Origin: Chloroflexota bacterium
Lineage (GTDB): Bacteria; Chloroflexota; UBA5177; JANWHV01
DNA length: 9,179 nt
Assembly: GCA_025924845.1 (NCBI GenBank)
Contig: JAICHN010000199.1
Coordinates: 1-9,179 of the forward strand
Direction of reading: 5' to 3'
In this document: piece by piece, positions 1 to 8,000 of the stretch
Position numbering within the stretch: position 1 is the first letter of the stretch
How the letters are laid out: every line of letters starts with the position of its first letter
The notes under the pieces: generated by a model
Database searches by the model: none
Told to the model about the DNA's origin: nothing
The model's input: the letters and a program-made list of their open reading frames with translations, nothing else
Position numbers and translations under genes: made by a program

Positions 1-79
1 CCCAGTCGGCATGCGTCCACCGGCCTTGAGTCGGCCCGTCAACAATTGGTGCGTCGGTGGTGAGTACGAGAGTGCTCAT
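1..79 (-). CDS. Uma2 (DUF820)-like protein, N-terminal fragment, cut by left window edge
   Basis: Reading the minus strand from an ATG at 79 gives 26 codons open to the window edge. The protein begins MSTLVLTTDAP and continues to ...GPTQGRWTHADW. The QGRWT-x-ADW string resembles the segment just before the 'LPDDG-RYEIIDG' core of Uma2-family proteins, a PD-(D/E)XK-nuclease-like family expanded in Chloroflexota and Cyanobacteria. The catalytic core lies outside the window, so the family call rests on this short motif alone. A GGAG Shine-Dalgarno (minus strand, plus positions 86-89) sits 6 nt before the ATG and supports the start. The gene is co-directional with the ABC pair, 123 bp downstream of its stop, and probably has its own promoter. 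The biological role of most Uma2 proteins is unknown. The frame is too short for routine ORF calling and could be a chance reading, but start, RBS and motif agree. Confidence 0.55.
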   Translation of the reverse strand, partial: MSTLVLTTDAPIVDGPTQGRWTHADW

Positions 80-202
80 GTGCCGCTCCAGCTTACAGGT
101 CCTTCCGCGCAAGCACGCAGCTTGGGTCTAGTATCCATTGTCGCACAGTGTCATCGTGTCTGGCCGGAAAACGGGCGGGGCGGAAGCAGACGACTGTGCC
201 GC

Positions 203-2032
203 TTAATCCCCCGCCGCCGCGTGGCGAAAGCCCATGGCGTAGAGAGCGGCGTAGGCGCCGTCGCGCGCCAGTAACTCGGCGTGCGTGCCCTGCTCCACGA
301 TTCGGCCCGCGTGCAGCACCACGATCAGGTCGGCGTTCTTGATGGTCGAGAGGCGATGGGCGATCACCAGGGCGGTTCGCCCCTGGAGAAGGCGGCGCAG
401 GCCGCGTTGAACCAGCAACTCGGTGAGGGTGTCGATGTTGGCGGTCGCTTCGTCCAGGATCAGCACTCGCGGATCGGCCAGCAGGGCACGCGCGAACGAG
501 ATCAGCTGGCGCTGGCCCACGCTGAGATTTTGGCCGCGTTCGCGGATCACGGTATCGTAGCCGGTGGGTAAGCGGCTGATCAGTTCGTGCGCGCCTACCA
601 CCTTCGCGGCCTCCTCCACCTCGGCGTCCGTCGCTTCCAGGCGCCCATAGCGGATGTTCTCGCGGATCGTGCCCGTGAACAGAAACGGCTCTTGCAATAC
701 CACGCCGATTTGGCGGCGCAGCGAAGATTGCGTCACATCCCGTACGTTGTACCCATCGATCAGTACGGCGCCGCCCTGTACGTCATAGAAACGCTGGAGC
801 AGTCCGGCGATAGTGCTCTTTCCGGCGCCGGTCGGGCCAACGATGGCGGCGGTCTTCCCGGCCGCGATCCTCAGGTCAAGATCGTGCAATACGGGCACGC
901 CAGGATCGTACTCGAAGGCGACGTGCCTGAACTCCACATTGCCCACGATGGGCGGCAATTCCACGGCGTCGGGCTTATCGGTGACCTCGATGTCCAGGCC
1001 CAAAATCTGGAAGATGCGTTCTGCCGCCACGGCGGAGCGCTGCAACTGGGTGTATTGCTGCGTGAGGTCGCGGATGGGGTCGAAGAAGCGATTGATATAC
1101 AGCGTAAAGGCCACCAGCACGCCCACCTCTAAGTGGCCTTGCGAGACCATCACCCCGCCAAACACCACCACCAGAGCGATCGCGACCGCCGCTACCACCT
1201 CCACCAGGGGCAGAATCAGCGCGGAGATGCGGGCCGATTCCAGATTGGTATCGAGGTTATATCGATTGAGATCGTCGAACTCGGCTCGGTTGCGGTCCTC
1301 ACGCGCCAGGCTCTGAATGACCCGCATCCCGGAGATATTCTCCTGCAGAGTGGAATTGACCAGCGAAATGGCGGCGCGCGTCCTGCGGAATGAACGCTGC
1401 GCGAAGTGCTGCCAGAAGGCGGCGATGCCGAGCATCACGGGGATCACCGAGAAGCTGAGCAGGGCAAGCGATGCATTCATGCTGAGCATGATCCCAATGA
1501 TTCCCACCAGGGCGACCATCGAGCCCAGTATAGAGAGCAAGCCGGAACTGAGCATCGTCTCCAGCACCGCGATGTCGCTTTGCAGGCGGGACATCACGCG
1601 GCCGACCTCGGTACGGTCGAAGAAGCTGAGCGAGAGGCGCTGTAAATGGGCGAACATGTCCGAACTGAGCCGATAGAGCATGCCCTGGCCCGCCCACGAC
1701 ATAGTCCATACCTGCCAGTATTGCGCTTGCCACTGGAGGACATTGACCGCCAGCAGCACCAGGCAAATGACGCTCAGTCCGCTCAGATCTCCGTGCTGAA
1801 TGTACTGGTCGATCGCCAGGCCGATCAGATAGGGATTGGCAAGGTTGGCGCCGGTATAGATCAGCATCAGCGCCGCGCTGCCGATCGCCGCCAGGCGGTA
1901 CGGCTTCACATAGGGCCCGAAGTTGCGCACCATGCGCGTATCAAAGCGGGCTACCTCGTCCTCATCCAGGTGCGCCAGCAGGTTCCGCCGCATCACGACG
2001 CGGCGTTTGGTCACGAAGGAATCAACACTCAT
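203..2032 (-). CDS. ABC exporter half-transporter, catalytically complete subunit of a heterodimer
   Basis: This 609-residue protein has the TMD-NBD layout of type IV ABC exporters. Hydrophobic segments suggest six helices at about residues 46-68, 84-105, 163-184, 187-207, 270-293 and 300-315. The nucleotide-binding domain follows from about 365: Walker A GPTGAGKS (399-406), Q-loop Gln447, signature LSVGQ (503-507, Val replacing the first Gly), Walker B VLILD with Asp527 and catalytic Glu528, D-loop ANID (531-534), and H-loop His559. All catalytic residues are present, so this subunit should power hydrolysis at the consensus site together with the intact LSGGQ of its partner. Its altered signature would face the partner's degenerate Walker B. 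The start ATG overlaps the partner's TGA (ATGA, 2029-2032), implying translational coupling; GAGGG lies 8 nt upstream. The family (TM287/288, BmrCD and LmrCD type) acts in the inner membrane as a drug, lipid or peptide exporter. Substrate cannot be deduced here. Confidence 0.95.
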   Translation of the reverse strand: MSVDSFVTKRRVVMRRNLLAHLDEDEVARFDTRMVRNFGPYVKPYRLAAIGSAALMLIYTGANLANPYLIGLAIDQYIQHGDLSGLSVICLVLLAVNVLQWQAQYWQVWTMSWAGQGMLYRLSSDMFAHLQRLSLSFFDRTEVGRVMSRLQSDIAVLETMLSSGLLSILGSMVALVGIIGIMLSMNASLALLSFSVIPVMLGIAAFWQHFAQRSFRRTRAAISLVNSTLQENISGMRVIQSLAREDRNRAEFDDLNRYNLDTNLESARISALILPLVEVVAAVAIALVVVFGGVMVSQGHLEVGVLVAFTLYINRFFDPIRDLTQQYTQLQRSAVAAERIFQILGLDIEVTDKPDAVELPPIVGNVEFRHVAFEYDPGVPVLHDLDLRIAAGKTAAIVGPTGAGKSTIAGLLQRFYDVQGGAVLIDGYNVRDVTQSSLRRQIGVVLQEPFLFTGTIRENIRYGRLEATDAEVEEAAKVVGAHELISRLPTGYDTVIRERGQNLSVGQRQLISFARALLADPRVLILDEATANIDTLTELLVQRGLRRLLQGRTALVIAHRLSTIKNADLIVVLHAGRIVEQGTHAELLARDGAYAALYAMGFRHAAAGD

Positions 2033-3867
2033 CCTGCTTTCCCTCGCGATCTACTCTGGCCCCCGCGCAGTGTGTGCGCCTCGAACTCGTCCTGCTCGCG
2101 CAGTTGCAAGTCGTAGAGCCTGGCATAGGGGCCGTTGCGTTCGAGCAGGGTGTCGTGAGTGCCGCGCTCGACGATGCGCCCATGGTCGAGCACCACAATC
2201 TGATCGGCGCTCTTGATCGTGCGCAACCGCGAGGCCACCACGAAGGTGGTGCGACCGTGCATCACCACTTCCAGCGCCTGCTGGATCAGGTACTCGGTTT
2301 CCATGTCCACACTGGAGGTGGCATCGTCCAGCACCAGAATACGCGGATCGCGGAGCAGGGTTCGGGCAATGGCCACGCGCTGCTTCTGGCCGCCGGAGAG
2401 GGTTACGCCACGTTCGCCGACCAGGGTGTCGTACCCATCGGAGAGGTTGCGGACGAAATCGTCCACCCGCGCGGCGCGCGCGGCGGCGAGCACCTGCTCC
2501 TCCGTCGCGCCTTCCACGCCGTAAGCGATATTCTCGCGGAGGGTCGCATTGAAGAGGAACACATCTTGCAGAACAAGCCCCACGTTGCCGCGCAGCGAGG
2601 CGAGCGTAAGATCGCGGACATCGATGCCGTCGATAGTGATCCGGCCGGACTTCACGTCATAGAAGCGAGGCAACAAATGCAAAATGGTGCTCTTCCCGCT
2701 GCCCGTGGCGCCGAGCAGAGCAATTACCTGGCCGGGACGCGCGTCGATGTTCAAGCCTTCCAGAACCGTCGGCCCATCGCCGTAGGCAAAGCTCACATCC
2801 TCGAAGCGGACATGGCCGCGCACCGTAGGCAGGGGGCCGGCATCGGGTGCGTCGGCAATGGCCGGAACGGTATCGAGCACCTCGAAGATGCGCGCTCCGC
2901 TGGAGAGCCCTCGGGTGAGCCAGGTCACCATGAAGCCGAGCGTACGCACGGGCGTGCCCAGCAGAAGGACGTACTGGCTCACCGCGACCAGGGTACCCAG
3001 ACTGAGCCGGTGTCCGATCACTCCCGCGCCACCGATCCAGATCACGGCAACGGTGATCGTGTTCATGACGAAAATCATCAGCGGCTGATTCCAGGCCGAC
3101 ATGCGCATCGCATCGAGGCTGATCGCGCGAACTTCCCGGTTCTTGGCGTCGAACTTTTCATTCTCGAACGGTTCACGGGCGAATGCCTTGACCACGCGTA
3201 CCCCGGCCAGACTTTCCTGCATCACGGTACCGAGGGCCCCGGTCTCTTGCTGTGCGGCGGTCCAGAGCGGGCGAAGTTTGCGTGCCACGGAGACGGCGAG
3301 GAAGCCCAGAAAGGGGACGCAGATCAGGGTGACCAGGGCGAGGGGCCAATCCAGAATAAGGAGGATCACGGTCACGGTGACGAAGGTAACCGCGGCCAAG
3401 ACAGCGCGGGTGATCCCCAGCACGATGAAATTACGCACCGCCTCGATATCGACTGTCATGCGCGACATCAACTGTCCGGTCTCGGACTCGTCGTGGTAGG
3501 CGAAACTCAGTCGCTGCAGGTGATCGTAGATGCTTGCTCGCAGGTCGTAGGCGACACTCTGCGAGACGCCCTGTGAGAGGTAGCCCTGGCCATAGGCGAA
3601 GAGACCGCGCAAGCTGCTGCTGATCAGAATGCCGATCGCCGCGAGCACCAACTCACCGCGATTACCGTGACGCACCCCCACATCAATAACCCAGGCCAAA
3701 AGGGTGGGGAGAGCAAGGGCGAATCCCGTGGAGAGAAAAACACAGGCGAACATGGCCATGGTGCGTCCGGTATGCGGCCGAAGTAAATCGACCAGACGCA
3801 TATAGACCCGCCAGGTTGCGACCACTTTGGTGCGCCAACCGGCAGGGTGCGGTTCGGACATCGCCAT
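2029..3867 (-). CDS. ABC exporter half-transporter, degenerate-site subunit of a heterodimer
   Basis: This 612-residue TMD-NBD exporter is the first gene of the pair. Hydrophobic helices lie near residues 37-62, 73-95, 146-172, 174-194, 261-283 and 290-312. NBD motifs are Walker A GATGSGKS (386-393), Q-loop Gln434, an intact LSGGQ (490-494), Walker B ILVLD with Asp514, and H-loop region VVASRL. Two catalytic positions are altered: Asp515 (codon GAT at 2325-2323) stands where Glu is expected, and Ser546 (TCG at 2232-2230) where the switch His is expected. This is the pattern of the non-hydrolysing site in heterodimeric exporters such as TM287/288 and BmrCD, in which the degenerate subunit is also encoded first. 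The start at 3867 is preferred over the ATG two codons later because a strong GGGAGGAGGA (plus positions 3878-3887) ends 10 nt upstream. The C-terminal tail is Arg/Gly-rich. Translation may be coupled to a small upstream ORF (TGATG). Confidence 0.95.
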   Translation of the reverse strand: MAMSEPHPAGWRTKVVATWRVYMRLVDLLRPHTGRTMAMFACVFLSTGFALALPTLLAWVIDVGVRHGNRGELVLAAIGILISSSLRGLFAYGQGYLSQGVSQSVAYDLRASIYDHLQRLSFAYHDESETGQLMSRMTVDIEAVRNFIVLGITRAVLAAVTFVTVTVILLILDWPLALVTLICVPFLGFLAVSVARKLRPLWTAAQQETGALGTVMQESLAGVRVVKAFAREPFENEKFDAKNREVRAISLDAMRMSAWNQPLMIFVMNTITVAVIWIGGAGVIGHRLSLGTLVAVSQYVLLLGTPVRTLGFMVTWLTRGLSSGARIFEVLDTVPAIADAPDAGPLPTVRGHVRFEDVSFAYGDGPTVLEGLNIDARPGQVIALLGATGSGKSTILHLLPRFYDVKSGRITIDGIDVRDLTLASLRGNVGLVLQDVFLFNATLRENIAYGVEGATEEQVLAAARAARVDDFVRNLSDGYDTLVGERGVTLSGGQKQRVAIARTLLRDPRILVLDDATSSVDMETEYLIQQALEVVMHGRTTFVVASRLRTIKSADQIVVLDHGRIVERGTHDTLLERNGPYARLYDLQLREQDEFEAHTLRGGQSRSRGKAG

Positions 3868-3926
3868 CAGAAGGCGTTCCTCCTCCCAATCATAGACGCG
3901 AGGCGGAGCCGAACGGAACCAGACAT
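3867..3926 (-). CDS. Candidate 19-residue leader peptide ahead of the ABC exporter
   Basis: A minus-strand ATG at 3926 opens a 19-codon frame, MSGSVRLRLASMIGRRNAF, whose TGA shares its A with the exporter ATG (TGATG, 3869-3865). This arrangement would allow termination-reinitiation. The exporter's Shine-Dalgarno lies inside the last codons, so ribosomes translating the small frame would cover and then release it. The start codon sits in the loop of a perfect 7-bp inverted repeat (3906-3934). Its own Shine-Dalgarno is poor (only GAG next to the ATG). The known parallel is the BmrB leader peptide before bmrCD in Bacillus, which works by ribosome-mediated attenuation. The sequence shows the frame, the overlap and the stem; a leader role is inference. 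A frame of this size could arise by chance. Confidence 0.3.
   Translation of the reverse strand: MSGSVRLRLASMIGRRNAF
3878..3887 (-). promoter_or_regulatory. Shine-Dalgarno for the exporter gene starting at 3867
   Basis: Read on the minus strand, the site is GGGAGGAGGA, a near-ideal match to the 16S anti-SD. It ends 10 nt before ATG 3867 and 16 nt before the in-frame ATG at 3861, so it favours the upstream start. Confidence 0.75.
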
Positions 3927-3934
3927 CTCGGCTC
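3906..3934 (-). repeat. Perfect 7-bp inverted repeat in exporter leader
   Basis: The arms are GAGCCGA (3906-3912) and TCGGCTC (3928-3934), separated by a 15-nt loop that contains the ATG (minus strand, 3926-3924) of the candidate leader peptide. In the transcript it would form a 7-bp stem about 40 nt before the exporter start. It could modulate translation or be incidental in GC-rich DNA. Confidence 0.45.
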
Positions 3935-3943
3935 GCGCCCGCG

Positions 3944-3965
3944 CCCGGTCCTTAGGTTGACCGGG
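3944..3965 (-). repeat. Perfect 7-bp inverted repeat in exporter leader
   Basis: The arms are CCCGGTC (3944-3950) and GACCGGG (3959-3965) around an 8-nt loop (CTTAGGTT on the plus strand). It lies between two other stems and about 80 nt before the exporter ATG. No U-tract follows on the minus strand, so it does not look like an intrinsic terminator. Confidence 0.45.
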
Positions 3966-3977
3966 ACTCAAGCAAGG

Positions 3978-3997
3978 CGCGCCCGGCTGCGGGCGCG
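3978..3997 (-). terminator. Strong GC hairpin, possible weak terminator or leader stem
   Basis: The arms are CGCGCCCG (3978-3985) and CGGGCGCG (3990-3997), giving eight GC pairs with a 4-nt loop. On the minus strand it is followed by CCTTGCTTGAG, only mildly T-rich. It lies about 150 nt after the stop of the unknown gene at 4150 and about 110 nt before the exporter, so it could end the former transcript or be part of the latter's leader. The stem is certain; the terminator role is weak. Confidence 0.3.
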
Positions 3998-4067
3998 GCG
4001 GCGCAGTCAGCCTTCAGTGTACCGCATTATTGGTCCTGGCGGTTCTATTCGGCTCGGATCGAGCGCG

Positions 4068-4128
4068 CCTCACGTTTGTGGAACTGCTCGGCCACGACCC
4101 AGGAGCGCACTCGACCACAAACGCGAGG
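4068..4128. repeat. 14-bp imperfect inverted repeat with 33-bp spacer
   Basis: The left arm CCTCACGTTTGTGG (4068-4081) and right arm CCACAAACGCGAGG (4115-4128) are complementary at 13 of 14 positions, with one G-T-compatible mismatch. The spacer is 33 bp. The right arm ends 21 bp past the stop of the unknown gene. No T-run follows on either strand, which argues against an ordinary intrinsic terminator. It could be a long hairpin protecting the mRNA 3' end, a bipartite protein site, or the remnant of a small element. Confidence 0.5.
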
Positions 4129-4149
4129 GGCACCCGCTCGGAACTGGAA

Positions 4150-4692
4150 TTACTCCAACTGGAAGAGCGCACGACCCCGCAAGGCCTGCCGCAAGGCGGC
4201 GTGGGCACGCCAGGCCCGTGCCACCCAGCTTGGAGGCTTCGATTCCCCGTCAACGGATTCGAGGGCAACACGCGTGGCCAACTCCAGGGTCAGCAGCAAT
4301 TCAAGACGGAGTCCCTCGGCGGCATGCCCATTATCGGTACGGGTCAGCCGATAGCGCTCGGGCGCGGCGCCCAGTTGGGACTGCAGCACCCAACCAGGCC
4401 GTTCCGCCAGTTCCCGCAGCGGCGCCACCTCGTAGTCCTGTCCCGCGGCGGCAGCCACCGCTAATTCATCAAGTTCGAGAATAAAGAGATGGGAGAGTAG
4501 GTCGTTCAACAGGGTGCGGCCCGCGCCGCCGCCACGCCAGCGAAGACGAAGGCCGGGGCCGGCGGAGCAGAATGGTTGGCCGAGCTGGACCGCCGCCCCT
4601 CCGGGCCGCGTGTAGCGCTGCTCGCACCAATCGGACAACACACCCGGCTTGACGCCCGTCGGCCAGGTAAATGGTTCCGTCCACATCCTCAT
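4150..4692 (-). CDS. Unrecognised 180-residue soluble protein
   Basis: I do not recognise the family. The frame is open upstream to 4986, but the extra residues read like random sequence, while an ATG at 4692 has GGTAGGG (plus 4699-4705) 6 nt upstream; that start gives 180 residues. Codon use from there is GC-rich at third positions like its neighbours, which supports real coding. Visible traits are a Trp/Cys-containing N-terminus (MRMWTEPFTW; Cys23, Cys42), a basic Gly-rich patch GLRLRWRGGGAGR (47-59), a long Leu/Ala-rich helical stretch LLNDLLSHLFILELDELAVA (61-80), then PERYRLT (111-117) and a C-terminal helix rich in Ala, Arg and Trp. There is no signal peptide or membrane helix. It is divergent from the XRE-AAA-TPR regulator and lies upstream of the ABC exporter on the same strand, but 282 bp separate it from the exporter, so a shared operon is uncertain. 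A regulatory or accessory role is possible and unproven. Confidence 0.7.
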   Translation of the reverse strand: MRMWTEPFTWPTGVKPGVLSDWCEQRYTRPGGAAVQLGQPFCSAGPGLRLRWRGGGAGRTLLNDLLSHLFILELDELAVAAAAGQDYEVAPLRELAERPGWVLQSQLGAAPERYRLTRTDNGHAAEGLRLELLLTLELATRVALESVDGESKPPSWVARAWRAHAALRQALRGRALFQLE

Positions 4693-5069
4693 GAGCCGCC
4701 CTACCTTTTCTTTCAGTACTACGATCACAAGGCCGCGCTGCTTACGCATAGCAAAGCCGCAAGCAGCCGGTACGTACACCTTCTCGCGCGACATGAGCGT
4801 GCGCGCCGACCACGAAAAAGCGGGCATGGACGGCAGGTCGGCGGTCGGCACGCACTCTAATCCGACCCGCGCGATCTGCTGCCCACGCTTCCGCGGCCGG
4901 CACACTGCGTTGCCAAGTATGCATGTCCCGTACAGGTGAGGCCACGAAGTTGACCCACGGACAACCCACGGAAAAGCCGCTCCCATGTGGTATGCTCGTG
5001 GTGGGCGCTTCCGTCTCGGCCCGGCTTGAACGGCTCCGTCGGCGCATTATGGGCGGGAAGACGATATCC
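4693..5069. other. Divergent intergenic region between unknown gene and XRE-AAA-TPR regulator
   Basis: This 377-bp gap must hold the promoters of both flanking genes. Frames crossing it exist but lack convincing starts or conserved sequence. On the plus side it contains an 8-bp direct repeat at 4953-4971 and a TTGACC hexamer (4950-4955) without a well-spaced -10 partner; a TATGCT (4991-4996) lies too far from it. An 8-bp palindrome GTACGTAC is at 4770-4777. I see no tRNA, IS end or terminator. Confidence 0.6.
4953..4971. repeat. Direct repeat ACCCACGG x2, 11-bp period; candidate operator
   Basis: ACCCACGG occurs at 4953-4960 and again at 4964-4971, so identical faces lie one helical turn apart. 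It begins within the TTGACC hexamer and is about 100 bp before the regulator start. That is a plausible place for an autoregulatory site of an XRE-type protein. The repeat is certain; binding is inference. Confidence 0.35.
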
Positions 5070-8000
5070 ATGAGCGTAAGCGAGCCTCTCCCCTTCGGAA
5101 ACTTGCTACGGCGTTCTCGCTTGGCGGCGGGCCTTTCCCAGGAGGCGCTGGCTGTCCGGGCCGGGCTGGGTGCGCGCACCGTCAGCGACCTCGAACGCGG
5201 CGTAGCGACGCAACCGCGCCTGGAGACCGTGGATCTGCTCGCGACGGCCCTGGCCCTGGACGACGATGCCCGTGCCGACCTCCGCGGCGCCGCCCGTCCC
5301 TCGGTGCTCCTGACCACGGCTCAGCGTGGCCGTGCCGCCGTGTCCTCTCCCCCTGGTCCGGCGCCCTTGGTAGGGCGTGAGCGTGAACTGGCCCTGGTAA
5401 CGTGCTTGCTGGACAGCTCAAGCCACGTCACGCCGCCCCTGCTGCTGCTGGGTGGTGAGCCGGGGATCGGTAAGTCGCGCCTTCTGCACGCGGCGGCCGA
5501 GCAGGCAACGGCGCGGGGTTGGCGCGTGCTGATCGGGATCTGCCGGCGCGGCGGCGGCCAGGATCCTTATAGCCCCCTGATCGATGCGGTGGCGCGGTAC
5601 TTGCTCACCCTTCCTCCCGAGCACGTGCGAACCAGCCTGAAGGGATGTGCCTGGTTGATACGCCTGCTCCCTGAACTGGGCGATGTGCTGGAGCCGTTGC
5701 CGACCCTTCCCCTTCCGCCCGAACAGGAGCGCCGGCTGCTGTTCGCCGCCATGGCCCGCTTCCTGGCCAACATCGCCGGGCCGGCAGGTACGCTCCTCAT
5801 CCTTGACGACCTGCAATGGGCCGGATCGGATGCCCTCGATCTATTGGCCGCGCTGCTGCGAGCGCCCTTGCCCCCGCCCGTTGAGGGGCGGGACGCGCCG
5901 CCGGCCGGAGCAGCGAATAAGGGCGTACCGCGCGTGTTGGGCGCCTATCGGGACACGGAGGTGCGACCGGCCGATCCACTGAACTTGCTGGCGACCGACC
6001 TGACGCGGGAGGGTCTGGCACGGCAGCACCTCCTTGGTCCCCTGGCGCCGGATGACGCGGCCGAGTTGCTCGCGGGCTTGCTGGCCGGCACGCGCTCCGC
6101 CCAAGATGCCGCGCTGGTTGCGCAAGTGGTGGGGCGCGCGGGAGGTATGCCGTTCTTTCTGGTCAGCTACGCGCAGGCCCTGCGCGCGAACCAGGATCAG
6201 GAAAGAGGGGAGGCGACCCTCGACGCGCCCCCATGGGACGTGGCGCAGGGCATACGCCTGCGTGTGGCGCTTCGGCCGGAGCAGACGCGCAGGCTTTTGG
6301 GCATCGCCGCGATCATCGATCAGCCGATCCCCTGGGCATTGCTCGTGACGGTATCCGGACTGACGGAGGAGGAGGTGCTGACCGGGCTGGACGATGCCTG
6401 TCGAGCGCGGCTTTTGATCGAAGACGAGCATGGCGCGTACACCTTCGCGCATGACGTGATCCGCGAGGTAGTGGAGAGTGACCTGGGCACGGCGCGGCGC
6501 GCGATGCTGCACCGGGGGATTGCCGAGGCGCTACGAGCCGATTGCTCCGGTGTGCCGCCGGAATTGCCGGCCTACCATTACGCCCGCGCCGGCATGCGGG
6601 ACAAAGCCGCGCGGTATCTGGAGCAGGCCGGAGATCAAGCATGGGCTCGACGCGCCCCCGGCGCCGCGGAGAAGTACTATCACGAGGCGGTAGACGAACT
6701 GGACGCCCTCGGCAAGACGATGGACGCCATTCGGGTACGCGAGAAGTGGGCCGAAGTGCTGTACCGATCCGGACAGAATGAGGCGGTAATCCAGGTCCTG
6801 GATCCCGCCGCTCACGCGCTTGATGCCGCCAACGACTGGGAACGCCTGGCACGCGTTTTGGCCCGAATCGGCTGGGCGCATTCCTGGCAAGGGAGGACGC
6901 GGGAGGGTCTGGCCCGTATTCAGGCGGTACTGGAACTGATGGAGCGCGGCAAGCCACCCCAAGCGGCCGTTGCCCTGTCCACACTCTATGAGGCGGTGGG
7001 GCAACTCCAGTTCGCTGCCGACCGCTATGGTGAATCGCTGGCGGCGCACAAGCGCGCCGCCGAATGGGCTCATGCGGGCGGCGATGATCGCTTGCGTGTG
7101 CTTGCCGACGGTCACAGCATAAACCTCCTCCAGCTGCTGGGACAGCTCGGGGAGGCTCTGCGGGTGGGGCGGGAAGTGCTGCCGTCGGCCGAAGCAGTGG
7201 GCGACCATGATGTTTTACGGCGGACGCACTGCGATCTGGCCTATCTCTATGCCCTGCGAGGGGCCTTCACGTCCAGCAAACAGCACATTGAGCGCGCCTT
7301 CAGCATCTCTACCCAGCTGGGTGACGCCGGAGAGCAGGCGATTACGCTCACTATTCGCGGCCGGCTTGCCACGTTATGCGGGGACTGGCAGGATGCCCAA
7401 GCGGACCTGGACCAGGCGCTCGTGCTCGGCCGAGCGATCAAGCGGCTGGTGACCCTGGCCTACACCCAGGTTGCTCGGGCGGCCCTGGCGCTGAACCAGG
7501 GCCGGCGAGCGACCGCCACCCTGGCCGTGCGGGAGGCCATCGCCGCGGCCGAGCATACGGGTGACCTCCAGGCCTTGCGCTGGGCGGCGCGGGTCATGGC
7601 CGAACTGGATCTAGGGGCGGGCCGTACCGCGGCGGTCATCGCGCGTCTCGTCCCACTGCTCGATCGCCCGGGCAAGGAGGAATACGACGTCACGACCCTG
7701 CTCCCCGTGCCGGCAGCAGCCCATCTGGCGCGGGACCAGGTGAGCCAGGCCGAGGCTCTGATCGAGCAGGCGCTCACCCGGGCCAGGCCGGAGGAAATGC
7801 AGCTTGTGCTGGTGGACGCGCTGCGTGTGAAGGCGTTGGCGGCGATGCGGCGGGAGCAATGGGACGAGGCGGCAGGCGGCCTGGAGGAAGGGATCGCCCT
7901 GGCGCGGAGCATGCCCTATCCCCACGCCGAGGCACGGCTGCTCTACATCGCGGGCGTGCTGCATGGGCGGAAGGGAGAGTTCGAGCCGGCGAGGGAGCGG

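Noticed and set aside
80..202. Possible terminator between the exporter pair and the Uma2-like gene
   Set aside because: Only a 3-bp stem around GAAAA (near 160-172) could be formed; it is too weak to call. A minus-strand GATACT (135-130) is promoter-like but lacks a good -35.
2074..3576. A 500-codon open frame on the plus strand opposite the first exporter gene
   Set aside because: It lies wholly antisense to a gene with clear ABC motifs, and its product is rich in His, Gln, Gly and Asp with no domain, as expected for a complementary frame in GC-rich coding DNA.
3868..4149. A known riboswitch class in the exporter leader
   Set aside because: The short perfect stems do not match any consensus I can recognise; only generic structure is visible.
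4030..4464. A 144-codon plus-strand frame opposite the unknown gene
   Set aside because: It has no motif and no convincing RBS. The minus-strand frame has better codon use, start and composition.
4693..4986. N-terminal extension of the 180-residue unknown protein to ATG 4986
   Set aside because: The added residues have no visible domain, no good RBS lies before 4986 or the ATG at 4749, and ATG 4692 has a well-spaced GGTAGGG.
4923..5069. Extension of the regulator to ATG 4923
   Set aside because: The extra 49 residues show no domain; XRE-AAA-TPR proteins normally begin shortly before the HTH, and GGGAAG precedes ATG 5070.
6313..7208. Minus-strand frames of more than 220 codons inside the regulator gene
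   Set aside because: They are antisense to the continuous ATPase-TPR reading frame and rich in Arg, Pro and Ser, typical of shadow frames.
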